From Chryseobacterium cupriresistens (GTDB taxonomy: Bacteria > Bacteroidota > Bacteroidia > Flavobacteriales > Weeksellaceae): a DNA stretch of 64,000 nt. Every line of letters starts with the position of its first letter. The stretch's first letter is position 1. The stretch spans positions 80,350 through 144,349 of the forward strand of contig NZ_JBKKJT010000010.1 of the NCBI RefSeq assembly GCF_046614675.1, in the 5' to 3' direction. The notes below the pieces were generated by a model that was not told where the DNA came from, searched no databases, and worked only from the letters and a program-made list of their open reading frames with translations. Positions 42,324-52,088 of the stretch are shown here, in pieces. Position numbers and translations under genes: made by a program.

Positions 42324-45300
42324 ATGAAAAGATTAGCTGGAAAATTAGCGGCAGTCATATGCCTGATATTATTTGGAATCACTTCCAAAGGTAATATCGG
42401 AGGGAATCTTCCCTCGATTGGACATGTAAAAGCAATATGGCTTAGTGAGAATACAGACTCATTGAAACCGGTTCATGAGCCGATGAGATTATTGCTTCCA
42501 GACTGGAAAAAAGCACCTAACAGTTACATTTTTGATCCCACTCAGAACAGCGGAGGATTGCTGGTTCCCGTAAAAAAAGCTTATGCGATGTGGGAGGGTG
42601 GCGGATATCTTAACGGGAGTGGTATACCGGCAGGGACGGTAACTGCTGATGTTTTATGGGAAGATGTTCATGGACTTATAAAATCCGGATCGAATTACGC
42701 CCTTGAAATAATAGGAACAGGGCAGGATGCTAAGATTAAAGTGCCTGTTAATAAGACAAAAAAAGGAAATGCTGTGGTTGTTTTCAGGGTAGATGGTGAG
42801 ATTTATTGGAGCTGGCATATCTGGGTAACGGATGATCCCACCAATGGAGTTTCCTATAAAAGTTTCAGCAACATAAAAAGAATGAGATGGGATGGAACAA
42901 CGGAAATTATTCCGGACTCCGACTGGAAATGGATGGACAGAAATCTGGGAGCAATCACAAATTCTATCACGGCATCAGACTGGAACCGGAGTAACGGACT
43001 TCTTTATCAATGGGGACGAAAAGATCCAATTCCACCCCTGGTTACAAGAGGAAATGATTTTTATGAAGCTTCCGGATCGATAGGCAGAGTAAGACATAGA
43101 GGAGCCAAAAATATGACCAATGCAGTGAGTATTGATGATCTCAGAAAGTTTGTTCTGCTTTCCGCTGCAGAGGTTACCAATAATATAAGGCTTTCTGTAA
43201 AAAATCCTATGAGCCTTATTTATGTCAATAAAGATGATAACTCAGGACAGGCTTATTATAACAATAACCTCAATCTTCCGGTCAACTGGTTTGGAAAATC
43301 TACAGCGTTGCCCAATAACAGGCTTTCAGAACTCAATCTTTGGTCTGATAATGCACAAGGGAAAATTGAAACCGTTTACAATACCAATGATAAAACAAAA
43401 CCTTATAGAGATAAATCTCCTTATGATCCTTGTCCCAATGGATGGCGTATCCCTTCAATGCTGGTGGCAAATCTGGCTTCTCCCTCTTATGTGGATGATA
43501 TCAGAATAGACTTTTCGCCTTTCGGAGTAAAAACCAGTATGGCAAAAAATGTTTTTGAGACCAATAAATATCATATCATAAAGCCTACTGATACAGGAGT
43601 TCCCACCTTCATGACAGGATTTAGAATTTACCCTAATCTTGGCTTTGATCTTTCGGTAGTCGGCGGATTTAATATGGGGATTTTTCCCGGAAACGGACAA
43701 CTTATCAGAGGGGCTCATTCAGGACAGTATAGTGATCAGCATCATATTGCATTGTGGACTGCAACTTTAGCCCGGTTGTTTGATACTTCTCCTGCTGTTA
43801 CTGTAAGGGGGCTTTCTATGATTCCGGATAAAACACAGCCTGATATTCCGGACCCTAATTATCCCAATATTAAAGGACGGTATTATTATTTTCCTATGGC
43901 CGGAATGTATACTTCAGATGCAAACGGCTGCAGATGTATAAAAGATCCGCTCTACACCATTAATGATTATGATTTTCCAACAGAATATCTGCCTGCAACT
44001 GCAGAATATAACGAAGGTTTGAATAATCCGAATACCTATCAGGTTGTTAAAAGCGAAACAGGTACAACTATCGAAATTCCGGTCAGTAAAGCATTTTCTG
44101 TGCAAAGTCAGTTGCTGGATAATATTGAGATATTGAACCCTTCCAATTTTAATAATTTAAAAACTAATGTTCTCTGGACTACCAATACAGCTTTAATCAG
44201 CAGGATCTCAATAGTAAATCCTTCACCTTTATCACTACAGGATATCAGCAATTCTAAAATATCTGTAGAAATTGCTCCCAATGAAAGTGGAAATGCTGTA
44301 GTTACATTGCATAACGGCAGTGCATCTTCCCCGGTATATTGGAGCTGGCATATCTGGGTTACGGATTCTCCTGTGGGATCTTATTCTTATACTACAGAAA
44401 CTCCTGCAGCAGTTACAAATTATGTGAATTATGTCAATAAAGCTGATGTTGCATTACAGACCGTTTTTATGGATCGTAATCTGGGGGCAACAGATGTTTT
44501 TCCCAACGTTGTCAATCCTCAGGCTCCAACTGCTGATGAACTGTTAAAAATCCGTGCCTCTACAGGAATGCACTATCAGTGGGGAAGGAAAGACCCTATC
44601 CCCCCATTCCAGTATGCAGATAACAGGAGTTTTTATAATGTATTTCTGGGAACTCCTGCTCCCAAGGGAGCAGTTTCGTACAGTACGCTTGATCAGTCTG
44701 ACTATAATAATCTTTCAGGAAACTATATTGTACCTTACAGTACTTATGCCTCACTGTCAAATGTACAGGTAACCGATAAACCGTCAGAAAAAATCTCCAA
44801 GATCATATCCTATTCTGTGAAGAATCCTCTGGTATATATGATTCCAAGTACTTTTGCTCCTTACAACAGTACAACACCCAATTATACCAACGGTACAGAC
44901 TGGCTGGCACAGGAACCCAATTTAGCTCCTGACAGATGGGGAAGAGGGGGTAAAAAATCACCTTTTGATCCTTGTCCTGAAGGTTGGAGAATTCCGGACC
45001 TTACAAATGTCGCGTTGGTTTCCGGAGCAGATTTCGGACAGACACCATGGTACAAAAAAGATAAGAATATAGCAACCTCATACAGTATTGCCACAGATTA
45101 TTCAGGTATAAGAGTAAGAAATTCTGCCAATGCTACAGTAGGATATATCTTTAATAATCCGGCATATTCCATAGGAAATTATCCTGATTCCGGATCAAGA
45201 GGATTCAGAAGTGTGATGGCTAATCAAAGTGCTCAGGGAACATTTAATATGCTAAACTTTCAGTATCCTGCTGTATGGACGGCTGCTTTAAATTCAAATT

Positions 45301-45740
45301 ATATCGGAAGATCTATTAATATGTTGTTTGATGCAGCTTCTACCACTAACAGAATGATTGTCTTTCATGACAATAATGACCCCTACTTCGGAACAGGATG
45401 CCGATGTGTGAAAATAAAATATGATGCTAATGGTAATGAAGAGGGTCCTGCATCAGGAATTTCAGTTATACCCAATAGCTATAAATTGATTAAAGAAAAT
45501 GCAAAATCTACGGTGATTAATAACAAGATCTCACTCTATCCGAGTCCTTTTTCTAATATTCTTTACATCAGGGCTGCAGAAAATAAAGAGTACAAATTTG
45601 AGATTTTTAATATGCTGGGACAACTTGTAAGGTCTGGGCATTTTATCAATAATCAGACAGATCTTTCATCTTTAAACGCAGGAGTGTATTTAATAAGAAT
45701 AAATAATTCTGAAGCGAATGTAAAAATTGTAAAACAATAA
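42324..45740 (+). CDS. T9SS-exported protein with two FISUMP-like halves
   Basis: A 1138-residue secreted protein. A signal segment lies at 1-22, and the last 75 residues form a type A T9SS sorting domain (LYPSPFSNILYI ... GVYLIRI). Between them are two similar halves of about 500 residues. Each carries the same ladder of motifs: WSWHIWVTD (W162 and W673), DRNLGA, QWGRKDPIPP and DPCPxGWRIP. These motifs are typical of the major paralogous FISUMP-type domain found in surface proteins of Bacteroidota. The two halves are 511 residues apart. It is probably attached to or released from the cell surface; the ligand is unknown. It stands alone with a terminator behind it. Confidence 0.87.
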   Translation: MKRLAGKLAAVICLILFGITSKGNIGGNLPSIGHVKAIWLSENTDSLKPVHEPMRLLLPDWKKAPNSYIFDPTQNSGGLLVPVKKAYAMWEGGGYLNGSGIPAGTVTADVLWEDVHGLIKSGSNYALEIIGTGQDAKIKVPVNKTKKGNAVVVFRVDGEIYWSWHIWVTDDPTNGVSYKSFSNIKRMRWDGTTEIIPDSDWKWMDRNLGAITNSITASDWNRSNGLLYQWGRKDPIPPLVTRGNDFYEASGSIGRVRHRGAKNMTNAVSIDDLRKFVLLSAAEVTNNIRLSVKNPMSLIYVNKDDNSGQAYYNNNLNLPVNWFGKSTALPNNRLSELNLWSDNAQGKIETVYNTNDKTKPYRDKSPYDPCPNGWRIPSMLVANLASPSYVDDIRIDFSPFGVKTSMAKNVFETNKYHIIKPTDTGVPTFMTGFRIYPNLGFDLSVVGGFNMGIFPGNGQLIRGAHSGQYSDQHHIALWTATLARLFDTSPAVTVRGLSMIPDKTQPDIPDPNYPNIKGRYYYFPMAGMYTSDANGCRCIKDPLYTINDYDFPTEYLPATAEYNEGLNNPNTYQVVKSETGTTIEIPVSKAFSVQSQLLDNIEILNPSNFNNLKTNVLWTTNTALISRISIVNPSPLSLQDISNSKISVEIAPNESGNAVVTLHNGSASSPVYWSWHIWVTDSPVGSYSYTTETPAAVTNYVNYVNKADVALQTVFMDRNLGATDVFPNVVNPQAPTADELLKIRASTGMHYQWGRKDPIPPFQYADNRSFYNVFLGTPAPKGAVSYSTLDQSDYNNLSGNYIVPYSTYASLSNVQVTDKPSEKISKIISYSVKNPLVYMIPSTFAPYNSTTPNYTNGTDWLAQEPNLAPDRWGRGGKKSPFDPCPEGWRIPDLTNVALVSGADFGQTPWYKKDKNIATSYSIATDYSGIRVRNSANATVGYIFNNPAYSIGNYPDSGSRGFRSVMANQSAQGTFNMLNFQYPAVWTAALNSNYIGRSINMLFDAASTTNRMIVFHDNNDPYFGTGCRCVKIKYDANGNEEGPASGISVIPNSYKLIKENAKSTVINNKISLYPSPFSNILYIRAAENKEYKFEIFNMLGQLVRSGHFINNQTDLSSLNAGVYLIRINNSEANVKIVKQ

Positions 45741-45756
45741 ATAAAATAAGATACTA

Positions 45757-45788
45757 AAAAGCAGAATAAGACTTCTTGTTCTGCTTTT
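45757..45788 (+). terminator. Hairpin terminator after the T9SS protein
   Basis: AAAAGCAGAA (45757-45766) pairs with TTCTGCTTTT (45779-45788). Confidence 0.75.
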
Positions 45789-45987
45789 GTATGAGCCGGC
45801 ATATTTCTTACATCTATTATGGCTGATGAAAAATTCTATATCAATGAATGCTGATTGTTGTATAACAGTCTAAAACCTATACTACAAAGGATTTGTTTAT
45901 TCAAAAAATGAGTATTGAAAGAGAGTATAAAGCGCCCTGATTATTAAATTAAACCCTTTTAACAAAAAGTATATAATAAAAAAGCTT

Positions 45988-45995
45988 TACTTTTG
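45988..45995 (+). promoter_or_regulatory. Promoter -7 box of topA
   Basis: TACTTTTG fits TAnnTTTG. Transcription would begin about ten bases before the ATG at 46014, which rules out the upstream TTG at 45993 as a start. Confidence 0.6.
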
Positions 45996-46013
45996 CAAAA
46001 ATTTTTAGTTAGA

Positions 46014-48605
46014 ATGTCGAAAAATTTAGTAATCGTAGAGTCCCCGGCAAAAGCAAAAACTATTCAAAAATATCTAGGAAAGGATTTTGAAGTGAAATCC
46101 AGTTTCGGACATATCCGGGATCTTCCTAAAAAAGGAATGGGGATAGACCTTGCTACATTCAGTCCTGATTACGAAGTTTCAGCAGACAAAAAGAAACTGG
46201 TAACCGAATTAAAGGCTGCCGTAAAGAAAGCCGATATGGTATGGCTCGCTTCCGATGAGGACCGCGAAGGAGAAGCTATTGCATGGCATCTTGCGGATGA
46301 ATTGAAGCTGAAGCCTGAAAACAGAAAAAGAATTGTTTTCCACGAGATTACCAAAAACGCCATTCTAAAAGCAATCGACAACCCAAGAGATATTGATCAG
46401 AACTTAGTAAATGCCCAGCAGGCAAGAAGAGTGCTGGACAGAATCGTAGGTTTTGAAATGTCTCCCGTATTATGGAAAAAAGTAAAACCGGGACTGTCTG
46501 CAGGTAGAGTACAATCTGTAGCAGTGAGGTTAATTGTTGAAAGAGAAAAAGAGATCCGTGAATTTACGCCAAAAGCAAGCTTTAAGCTGGACGGAATCTT
46601 TTTAAATAAAACAGAGCAGGAAATTGCTGCTAAGCTTAAAAAAGATTTTGAAAAGGAAGAAGAGGCTGAAAAATTCCTGGAACAGGCTAAAACTGCAGAA
46701 TTTAAAGTTCTCAATGTTGAAACAAGACCAGGTACACGTTCCGCTTCAGCTCCGTTTACAACTTCCACTTTACAGCAGGAAGCTTCGTCAAGACTTGGAT
46801 ATAATGTGACCAATACCATGCGTCTGGCACAGAGATTATATGAAGAAGGGTTTATTACCTATATGAGAACAGACTCCGTAAATCTATCCCAGGAAGCTAT
46901 TGAAGGAGCTAAGAAGCAGATTATCTCAGAATACGGTGCGGAATATTCTTCTCCAAGAAACTATACCACAAAATCAGCTTCAGCACAGGAAGCCCACGAA
47001 GCGATCCGACCTACGGATTTTGGAGTGAAAAGCATAGGAGATGCACAGCTGAACAAACTCTATCAATTAATATACAGAAGAACACTTGCTTCTCAGATGG
47101 CTAATGCCAAAATTGAAAAGACAGTGATCGAAATAGGAAATACATCATTACCGCATCATTTTGAGGCACAAGGAGAAGTTATCATCTTCGACGGTTTCCT
47201 GAAAGCCTACGGAATTGTAAAAACAGAGGACGATGATGATGAAAACAACGATAAGCTGCTGCCAAAAGTAAGCGTGGGAGAAGTTTTGAGCTATAAAACC
47301 ATTACTGCTACTGAGAAGTTCACAAGACCAAGTGCAAGATATACTGAAGCTGGGTTGGTGAGAAAACTTGAAGAATTAGGGATTGGTAGACCTTCTACTT
47401 ATGCGCCTACCATTCAGACTATTCAAAACAGAGAGTATGTGGATAAAAGAGAAATCGAACCACACACCCGTGAAGTGATCAAAATGTCTCTGACAAAAGA
47501 TAAGATCAAAAAAGTAGTTCTTGAGGAGAAGTTTGGCGGTGATAAAAATAAATTCGTTCCTACAGATATAGGTGAAGTTGTTAATGACTTCCTTACAGAT
47601 AACTTCAGGGAAATCCTTGATTACGGTTTCACGGCACGAGTTGAAGAAAGCTTTGACGAAATTGCAAGCGGTGATCAGAAGTGGAAAGAAATGATGACGA
47701 ATTTCTACTCAAAATTCCACCCGAGAATTGAAGATGTAGAAGAAAATGCAGATCGTGCAACAGGAGACAGACTTTTAGGAGTAGATCCTAAGACCGGTAA
47801 AAATGTACATGCAAGAATCGGAAGATTCGGAGCAATGATTCAGATCGGAGAAACGGATGATGAGGAAAAACCAATCTTTGCTTCATTAATGACAGGGCAG
47901 AATATTGCAACCATTACTTTTGAAGAAGCGCTGGAACTGTTTAAACTGCCGTTTGACTTAAGCGAAGTTGACGGACAGCCGGTTTCTGTAGGAGTAGGAA
48001 GATTCGGGCCTTATGTGAAATGGGGTGAAACGTATATCAGTATTCCGAAAGGTGAAGATCCGCTTTCTGTAGATCAGAAACGTGCTGAGGAGATTATCAA
48101 TGAAAAGAAGATTGCTGATGCTCCTATTGCAACCTATAAAGGTGAACCTGTCACGAAAGGATCCGGAAGATTCGGACCATTTATCAAGTACAAAGATATC
48201 TTTGTGAATGTTCCTAAAAGATATGATTTCGAAAACCTTTCACAAAGTGATATCAATGAACTGATTGACGCTAAATTGGAGAAAGAAGCCAACCGATATA
48301 TCCAGCAATGGGAAAAAGAAAAAATCTCCATTGAAAACGGAAGATGGGGACCTTTCATCAAGTTCGGAAAAGCCATGTTCAAAATTCCAAAAAAAGCTGA
48401 CGATACAAAATATGAAGCTGAGGAACTGAAAGAACTTTCTCTTGATGAGGTTAAAAAGTGGATTACAGATCAGGATCCGAAAGCTTTTGCAGAAAAGAAA
48501 AAGCCTGCAGCTAAAAAAGCAGCCACAACTAAGAAGACTACTGCAACAGCGAAAAAAACTGCAGCTAAGAAACCTGCAGCTAAGAAACCTGCAGCGAAAA
48601 AATAA
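46014..48605 (+). CDS. topA: DNA topoisomerase I
   Basis: Relaxes negative supercoils by cutting one strand through a tyrosine link. The 863 residues begin with the Toprim domain (VESPAKAKTIQKYLG, with catalytic E9), and Y283 in GFITYMRTDS is the nucleophile. Four C-terminal repeats with the pattern GRFGP-x-x-K follow. The final 45 residues are a Lys- and Ala-rich tail built from AAKKP/AAKKT units, which likely increases DNA binding. The start at 46014 fits the upstream promoter. A strong hairpin at 48628 ends the transcript. Confidence 0.97.
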   Translation: MSKNLVIVESPAKAKTIQKYLGKDFEVKSSFGHIRDLPKKGMGIDLATFSPDYEVSADKKKLVTELKAAVKKADMVWLASDEDREGEAIAWHLADELKLKPENRKRIVFHEITKNAILKAIDNPRDIDQNLVNAQQARRVLDRIVGFEMSPVLWKKVKPGLSAGRVQSVAVRLIVEREKEIREFTPKASFKLDGIFLNKTEQEIAAKLKKDFEKEEEAEKFLEQAKTAEFKVLNVETRPGTRSASAPFTTSTLQQEASSRLGYNVTNTMRLAQRLYEEGFITYMRTDSVNLSQEAIEGAKKQIISEYGAEYSSPRNYTTKSASAQEAHEAIRPTDFGVKSIGDAQLNKLYQLIYRRTLASQMANAKIEKTVIEIGNTSLPHHFEAQGEVIIFDGFLKAYGIVKTEDDDDENNDKLLPKVSVGEVLSYKTITATEKFTRPSARYTEAGLVRKLEELGIGRPSTYAPTIQTIQNREYVDKREIEPHTREVIKMSLTKDKIKKVVLEEKFGGDKNKFVPTDIGEVVNDFLTDNFREILDYGFTARVEESFDEIASGDQKWKEMMTNFYSKFHPRIEDVEENADRATGDRLLGVDPKTGKNVHARIGRFGAMIQIGETDDEEKPIFASLMTGQNIATITFEEALELFKLPFDLSEVDGQPVSVGVGRFGPYVKWGETYISIPKGEDPLSVDQKRAEEIINEKKIADAPIATYKGEPVTKGSGRFGPFIKYKDIFVNVPKRYDFENLSQSDINELIDAKLEKEANRYIQQWEKEKISIENGRWGPFIKFGKAMFKIPKKADDTKYEAEELKELSLDEVKKWITDQDPKAFAEKKKPAAKKAATTKKTTATAKKTAAKKPAAKKPAAKK

Positions 48606-48627
48606 ATAATCCTTAAGGTTACAATAC

Positions 48628-48658
48628 AAGCCGTCAACACCTGTTGACGGCTTTTTTT
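48628..48658 (+). terminator. Strong hairpin terminator after topA
   Basis: AAGCCGTCAAC pairs perfectly with GTTGACGGCTT (11 bp, 4-base loop), followed by a T run. Confidence 0.92.
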
Positions 48659-48701
48659 ATGAACAAATAGAAACATGTCTTCTCAGTTTCTATGTTTTTT
48701 G

Positions 48702-48709
48702 TATGTTTG
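48702..48709 (+). promoter_or_regulatory. Promoter -7 box of the arginase-fold gene
   Basis: TATGTTTG matches TAnnTTTG, 43 bases before the ATG. Confidence 0.5.
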
Positions 48710-48752
48710 TTATATCAAGCAATTAATCAATTATTACATTTTAAATTAAAAT

Positions 48753-49823
48753 ATGGATTTCGAAGACTTTATCATTTCACCAAGAAATTTTAAAACAGAA
48801 AGCTGGCAGATAGGAAATCGGATTACAAAAGATATCAGGGAAGACAGTATTGTTCTTTTGTTTGTATCAGACTACAGAGGGGCGGGCGGCGATGCGGAAG
48901 TGCAGGATTTTACGGCGGTAAGAAAAGAATTTTACAAGCTTTCACAGATGGATTTCGAAATTCCTGTTGTAGACCTTGGTGATCTGGTATCGGGGAAATC
49001 TGTTCAGGATACTCACTATATCTTACAGGAAGTTCTGTCGGCATGTCATTATAAAAGAGCTATTCCGGTAATTGTCGGGGGCTCCAATGACTTTGCTTTC
49101 TCATTATTTTCAGCATTGAATTTCCATAAGAAAAGCATCAACTATACCCAGATCAGTAATATTATTTCCCTTCAGCAAGGTGAAACCATCAATGAAAATA
49201 CTTTTTTGAGCAAAATTTTCGGAGCCAAAAATTTCTCCATTAAAAACTACCATCATCTGGGCTACCAGAAGCATTTGAATGAATTGGATTCTGTAAGGCT
49301 GATCAAAGAAGTAGAATTTGATATTATCCGGCTGGCTGAAATGATGAATTCTACAGAAAAAACAGAACCGTTCTTCAGAAAAGCAGATCTGGTGACCGTA
49401 AACTGTGATGCTATTGAAAGCTTTAGTGAGCCCTTTTCAATGAATCCACAGGTAAATGGTTTGAACAGAAGAGAGATCTGTGCCTATATGAAGGAAATCG
49501 GATTGAGTGAAAACCTGAAATCTGTCGGAATTTTTAATTATAATATTTATTCTGAAAACCAGTTGAACCATCAGCTCTTAGCACAGATGCTGTGGTACCT
49601 GATCGAAGGAATCAATATCCAGCATTCCCATCCGAAAGAAAGGCATTATGAGCTGTTCTACGTTTTGATAGATGACAGACAATATGCATTCAGACGTGAT
49701 ACTTTCAGTAATTTGTGGTATTTTGGTGATGATGAAAATATAGAAAACTGTATTCCCTGCTCCAGAAAAGATTTTGATGAAGCTAAAAAGGGCTGGCTGA
49801 ATGCAAGACTGACGAAAATTTAA
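48753..49823 (+). CDS. Arginase/formiminoglutamase-fold protein with lost metal ligands
   Basis: A 356-residue protein with the ureohydrolase fold, similar to formimidoylglutamase. The manganese ligands are largely missing: the GGDHS loop reads G109-G110-S111-N112-D113, the DAHxD segment reads ISLQQGE, and the SxDxD segment reads VNCDAIES, keeping only D219. It therefore probably does not hydrolyse a guanidino group and may be a regulatory or binding protein. It lies between topA and a polysaccharide operon and ends three bases before the glycosyltransferase gene. Confidence 0.8.
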   Translation: MDFEDFIISPRNFKTESWQIGNRITKDIREDSIVLLFVSDYRGAGGDAEVQDFTAVRKEFYKLSQMDFEIPVVDLGDLVSGKSVQDTHYILQEVLSACHYKRAIPVIVGGSNDFAFSLFSALNFHKKSINYTQISNIISLQQGETINENTFLSKIFGAKNFSIKNYHHLGYQKHLNELDSVRLIKEVEFDIIRLAEMMNSTEKTEPFFRKADLVTVNCDAIESFSEPFSMNPQVNGLNRREICAYMKEIGLSENLKSVGIFNYNIYSENQLNHQLLAQMLWYLIEGINIQHSHPKERHYELFYVLIDDRQYAFRRDTFSNLWYFGDDENIENCIPCSRKDFDEAKKGWLNARLTKI

Positions 49824-49826
49824 TGT

Positions 49827-50828
49827 ATGACAAATGTTCCCTCAAGAGTATCCATTATTGTTCCCGTTTATAATGTCGAAAACTATTTGGCAAAATGCCT
49901 CGATTCTCTGGTAAAGCAGAGCCTTTCTAATATCGAGATTATTGTAGTAAACGACGGAAGCAAAGATAACTCTGAAAAAATAATTAAAGAATTTGCACAA
50001 AGATATCCTGATAAAATAAAAGCCTTTACCAAAGAAAACGGTGGACTGAGTGATGCCCGTAATTTTGGAATCGACAGGGCTGCCGGAGATTATATAGGTT
50101 TTGTAGACAGTGATGATTATGTTACTGAAAACATGTTTGAAGAAATGTTTCTTTTAGCGGAAAAGCATCATGCAAAAATGGTCATCTGTAATATTCAGAA
50201 AGTGGATGAGAACGGAAAAATTGTACAAAAATTGACACAGCTTCCCGATATGCCGGAGAAAATAGCCCTTGAACATAACTTTTCTGTATTTTCTGATATC
50301 AGCTATTTTGCATGCAATAAGCTGTTCAAAAAAGAACTTTTTAATCAGAAAAGATTTAAAAAAGGAGTTCACTTTGAAGATATTCAGCTGATTCCTCAGC
50401 TTTTGCTGGAATGTGAAATCATTGCGCAGACTCAGAATTTTCATTATCAGTATCTTGAACGTACTGATTCTATTACAAAGACCCACACAGAAAAAGGACT
50501 TGATATGTTAAAGGCAGTTTCTGATGTAGAGCAGGTATTCGGTAAATCTTCCTATTCCAATAAAAGCAAGGAATTGAAAAATTTCCAGATTTTTGAGGGA
50601 GTTTACTCGTTTTTGGCCTACCTGGCGTATGTGAAAAAAGACGAAATATTTTACAGTATGTCTGATCAGTTAGACCTTTTTATGAAGGAAAGACAAATAA
50701 AAATTCAAGATATATTGAAGTATAGTCGTTTTGGTAAGAATTATCTTTTATCTTTGCCTTTGAAGAAAAAGATTTTTTATCTGTTGTTTTTTGGAGGACA
50801 AAAAAAATTGATAAGAAAGTTGATTTAG
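49827..50828 (+). CDS. Glycosyltransferase family 2
   Basis: A 333-residue GT-A enzyme with VSIIVPVYNVENYL, VVNDGSKDNS and FVDSDDYV, the metal-binding DxD. It should add a sugar to a lipid-linked glycan on the inner face of the membrane. It starts three bases after the arginase-fold gene and precedes the WecA-like gene by 103 bases. Confidence 0.9.
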   Translation: MTNVPSRVSIIVPVYNVENYLAKCLDSLVKQSLSNIEIIVVNDGSKDNSEKIIKEFAQRYPDKIKAFTKENGGLSDARNFGIDRAAGDYIGFVDSDDYVTENMFEEMFLLAEKHHAKMVICNIQKVDENGKIVQKLTQLPDMPEKIALEHNFSVFSDISYFACNKLFKKELFNQKRFKKGVHFEDIQLIPQLLLECEIIAQTQNFHYQYLERTDSITKTHTEKGLDMLKAVSDVEQVFGKSSYSNKSKELKNFQIFEGVYSFLAYLAYVKKDEIFYSMSDQLDLFMKERQIKIQDILKYSRFGKNYLLSLPLKKKIFYLLFFGGQKKLIRKLI

Positions 50829-50931
50829 TAAACACAAATGTAAGTACTATTGTTTCGGTCAATAGAAAATGATAATAAAGTTCCTGTTATGATTTTTTAT
50901 TTTGGAGATACAAGTGCTGAATTAGAAAAGA

Positions 50932-52050
50932 ATGAAAAACTTTGAATTGTTCTTAAGCGGATCGGGGATACCTATTTTCTATATAAAAATAGGATTAGGC
51001 TTCGTATTCTCCTTTTTAATTACATTTTTCTCTATTCCTACCATTGTCAAGATTTCAAGAAGAAAGAATCTGATGGATGAGCCTGGAATAAGAAGCTCGC
51101 ATCTTAGAGAAATTCCCAATCTTGGTGGAATCGCCATCTTTTATTCAATAGGAATCTGTGCCTCTATTTTTGCCTATGAATTGTTTGATCTCTACAAATT
51201 TTTATTTGCTTCATTAATTATCCTGCTCTATGTGGGGGTAATGGACGATATTGTTGTAATGAGAGCTTACAAAAAACTTGTTGCACAAATTGTTGTGTCT
51301 TCCCTGATTGTTATTGGTTCGGATATCAGAATAAGAAGTTTATTCGGAATCTTCGGCGTATACGAACTGGAGTATTTCGTAAGTGTGATATTCAGTATCG
51401 TAACATTTATTATTCTGATTAATGCGTTCAATCTGATTGACGGGATCGATGGGCTGGCAGGAGGTTATTCCGTTATCTGTAGTGCTTTATTTGGAATAAG
51501 CTATTACCGTCTGGGGGAATATAATTATCCGCTGGTAATACTGTCTGTTGTTATTATTGGAACTGTGCTGGCATTTTTGTATTATAATCTGTCAAACTAC
51601 CGTACCCGCAAAATATTTATGGGAGATACCGGTTCTATGCTCCTTGGCTTTTTATTGGCTTTTACATCCATCTGTTTTATCGATATTTTTATAGATAAAA
51701 AACTGATCGATGTTCCCAGATATCACCTTCAGTCTGCTCCTGTAGTAGCGGTAGCTATTCTGATTCTTCCGATTGTAGATACTCTGAATGTCATTATGAT
51801 CAGGCTTTACAACAAAAAGTCACCATTTGATGCTGATAAAAACCATATTCATCACAAACTGCTGAAATTGAATCTTACCCATAGGAGATCAACTTTTTAT
51901 ATTATTCTTTACTATCTGATGATTGTTGGAGTGGCTTATTATTTAAGACATATTAATGTCAATCTTTTATTATTGGTGATTGTTTCACTGGGTTTTTTTG
52001 GTGCATATTTGCCAGATTTACTATATCGAGTAAGAAATAACAAAAATTAA
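50932..52050 (+). CDS. WecA/MraY-like undecaprenyl-phosphate sugar-phosphate transferase
   Basis: Starts surface glycan synthesis by moving a sugar-1-phosphate to undecaprenyl phosphate. The 372-residue protein has about eleven helices and the family motifs: MDDIVV, NAFNLIDGIDGLAGG, FMGDTGSM and HIHHKLL. The metal-binding Asp residues are intact. The sugar is probably N-acetylglucosamine or another HexNAc, but sequence alone does not decide. Genes for export follow. Confidence 0.92.
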   Translation: MKNFELFLSGSGIPIFYIKIGLGFVFSFLITFFSIPTIVKISRRKNLMDEPGIRSSHLREIPNLGGIAIFYSIGICASIFAYELFDLYKFLFASLIILLYVGVMDDIVVMRAYKKLVAQIVVSSLIVIGSDIRIRSLFGIFGVYELEYFVSVIFSIVTFIILINAFNLIDGIDGLAGGYSVICSALFGISYYRLGEYNYPLVILSVVIIGTVLAFLYYNLSNYRTRKIFMGDTGSMLLGFLLAFTSICFIDIFIDKKLIDVPRYHLQSAPVVAVAILILPIVDTLNVIMIRLYNKKSPFDADKNHIHHKLLKLNLTHRRSTFYIILYYLMIVGVAYYLRHINVNLLLLVIVSLGFFGAYLPDLLYRVRNNKN

Positions 52051-52061
52051 CAATTAAATAT

Positions 52062-52069
52062 TACTTTTG
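52062..52069 (+). promoter_or_regulatory. Promoter -7 box of the export genes
   Basis: TACTTTTG fits TAnnTTTG, 20 bases before the ATG at 52089. It gives the export genes a separate start inside the polysaccharide locus. Confidence 0.5.
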
Positions 52070-52088
52070 TAAACAATATTATATATAT

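Noticed and set aside
45993..46013. Upstream TTG as topA start
   Set aside because: It lies inside the TACTTTTG promoter box, so it would not be in the mRNA; the ATG at 46014 matches the usual topA N-terminus.
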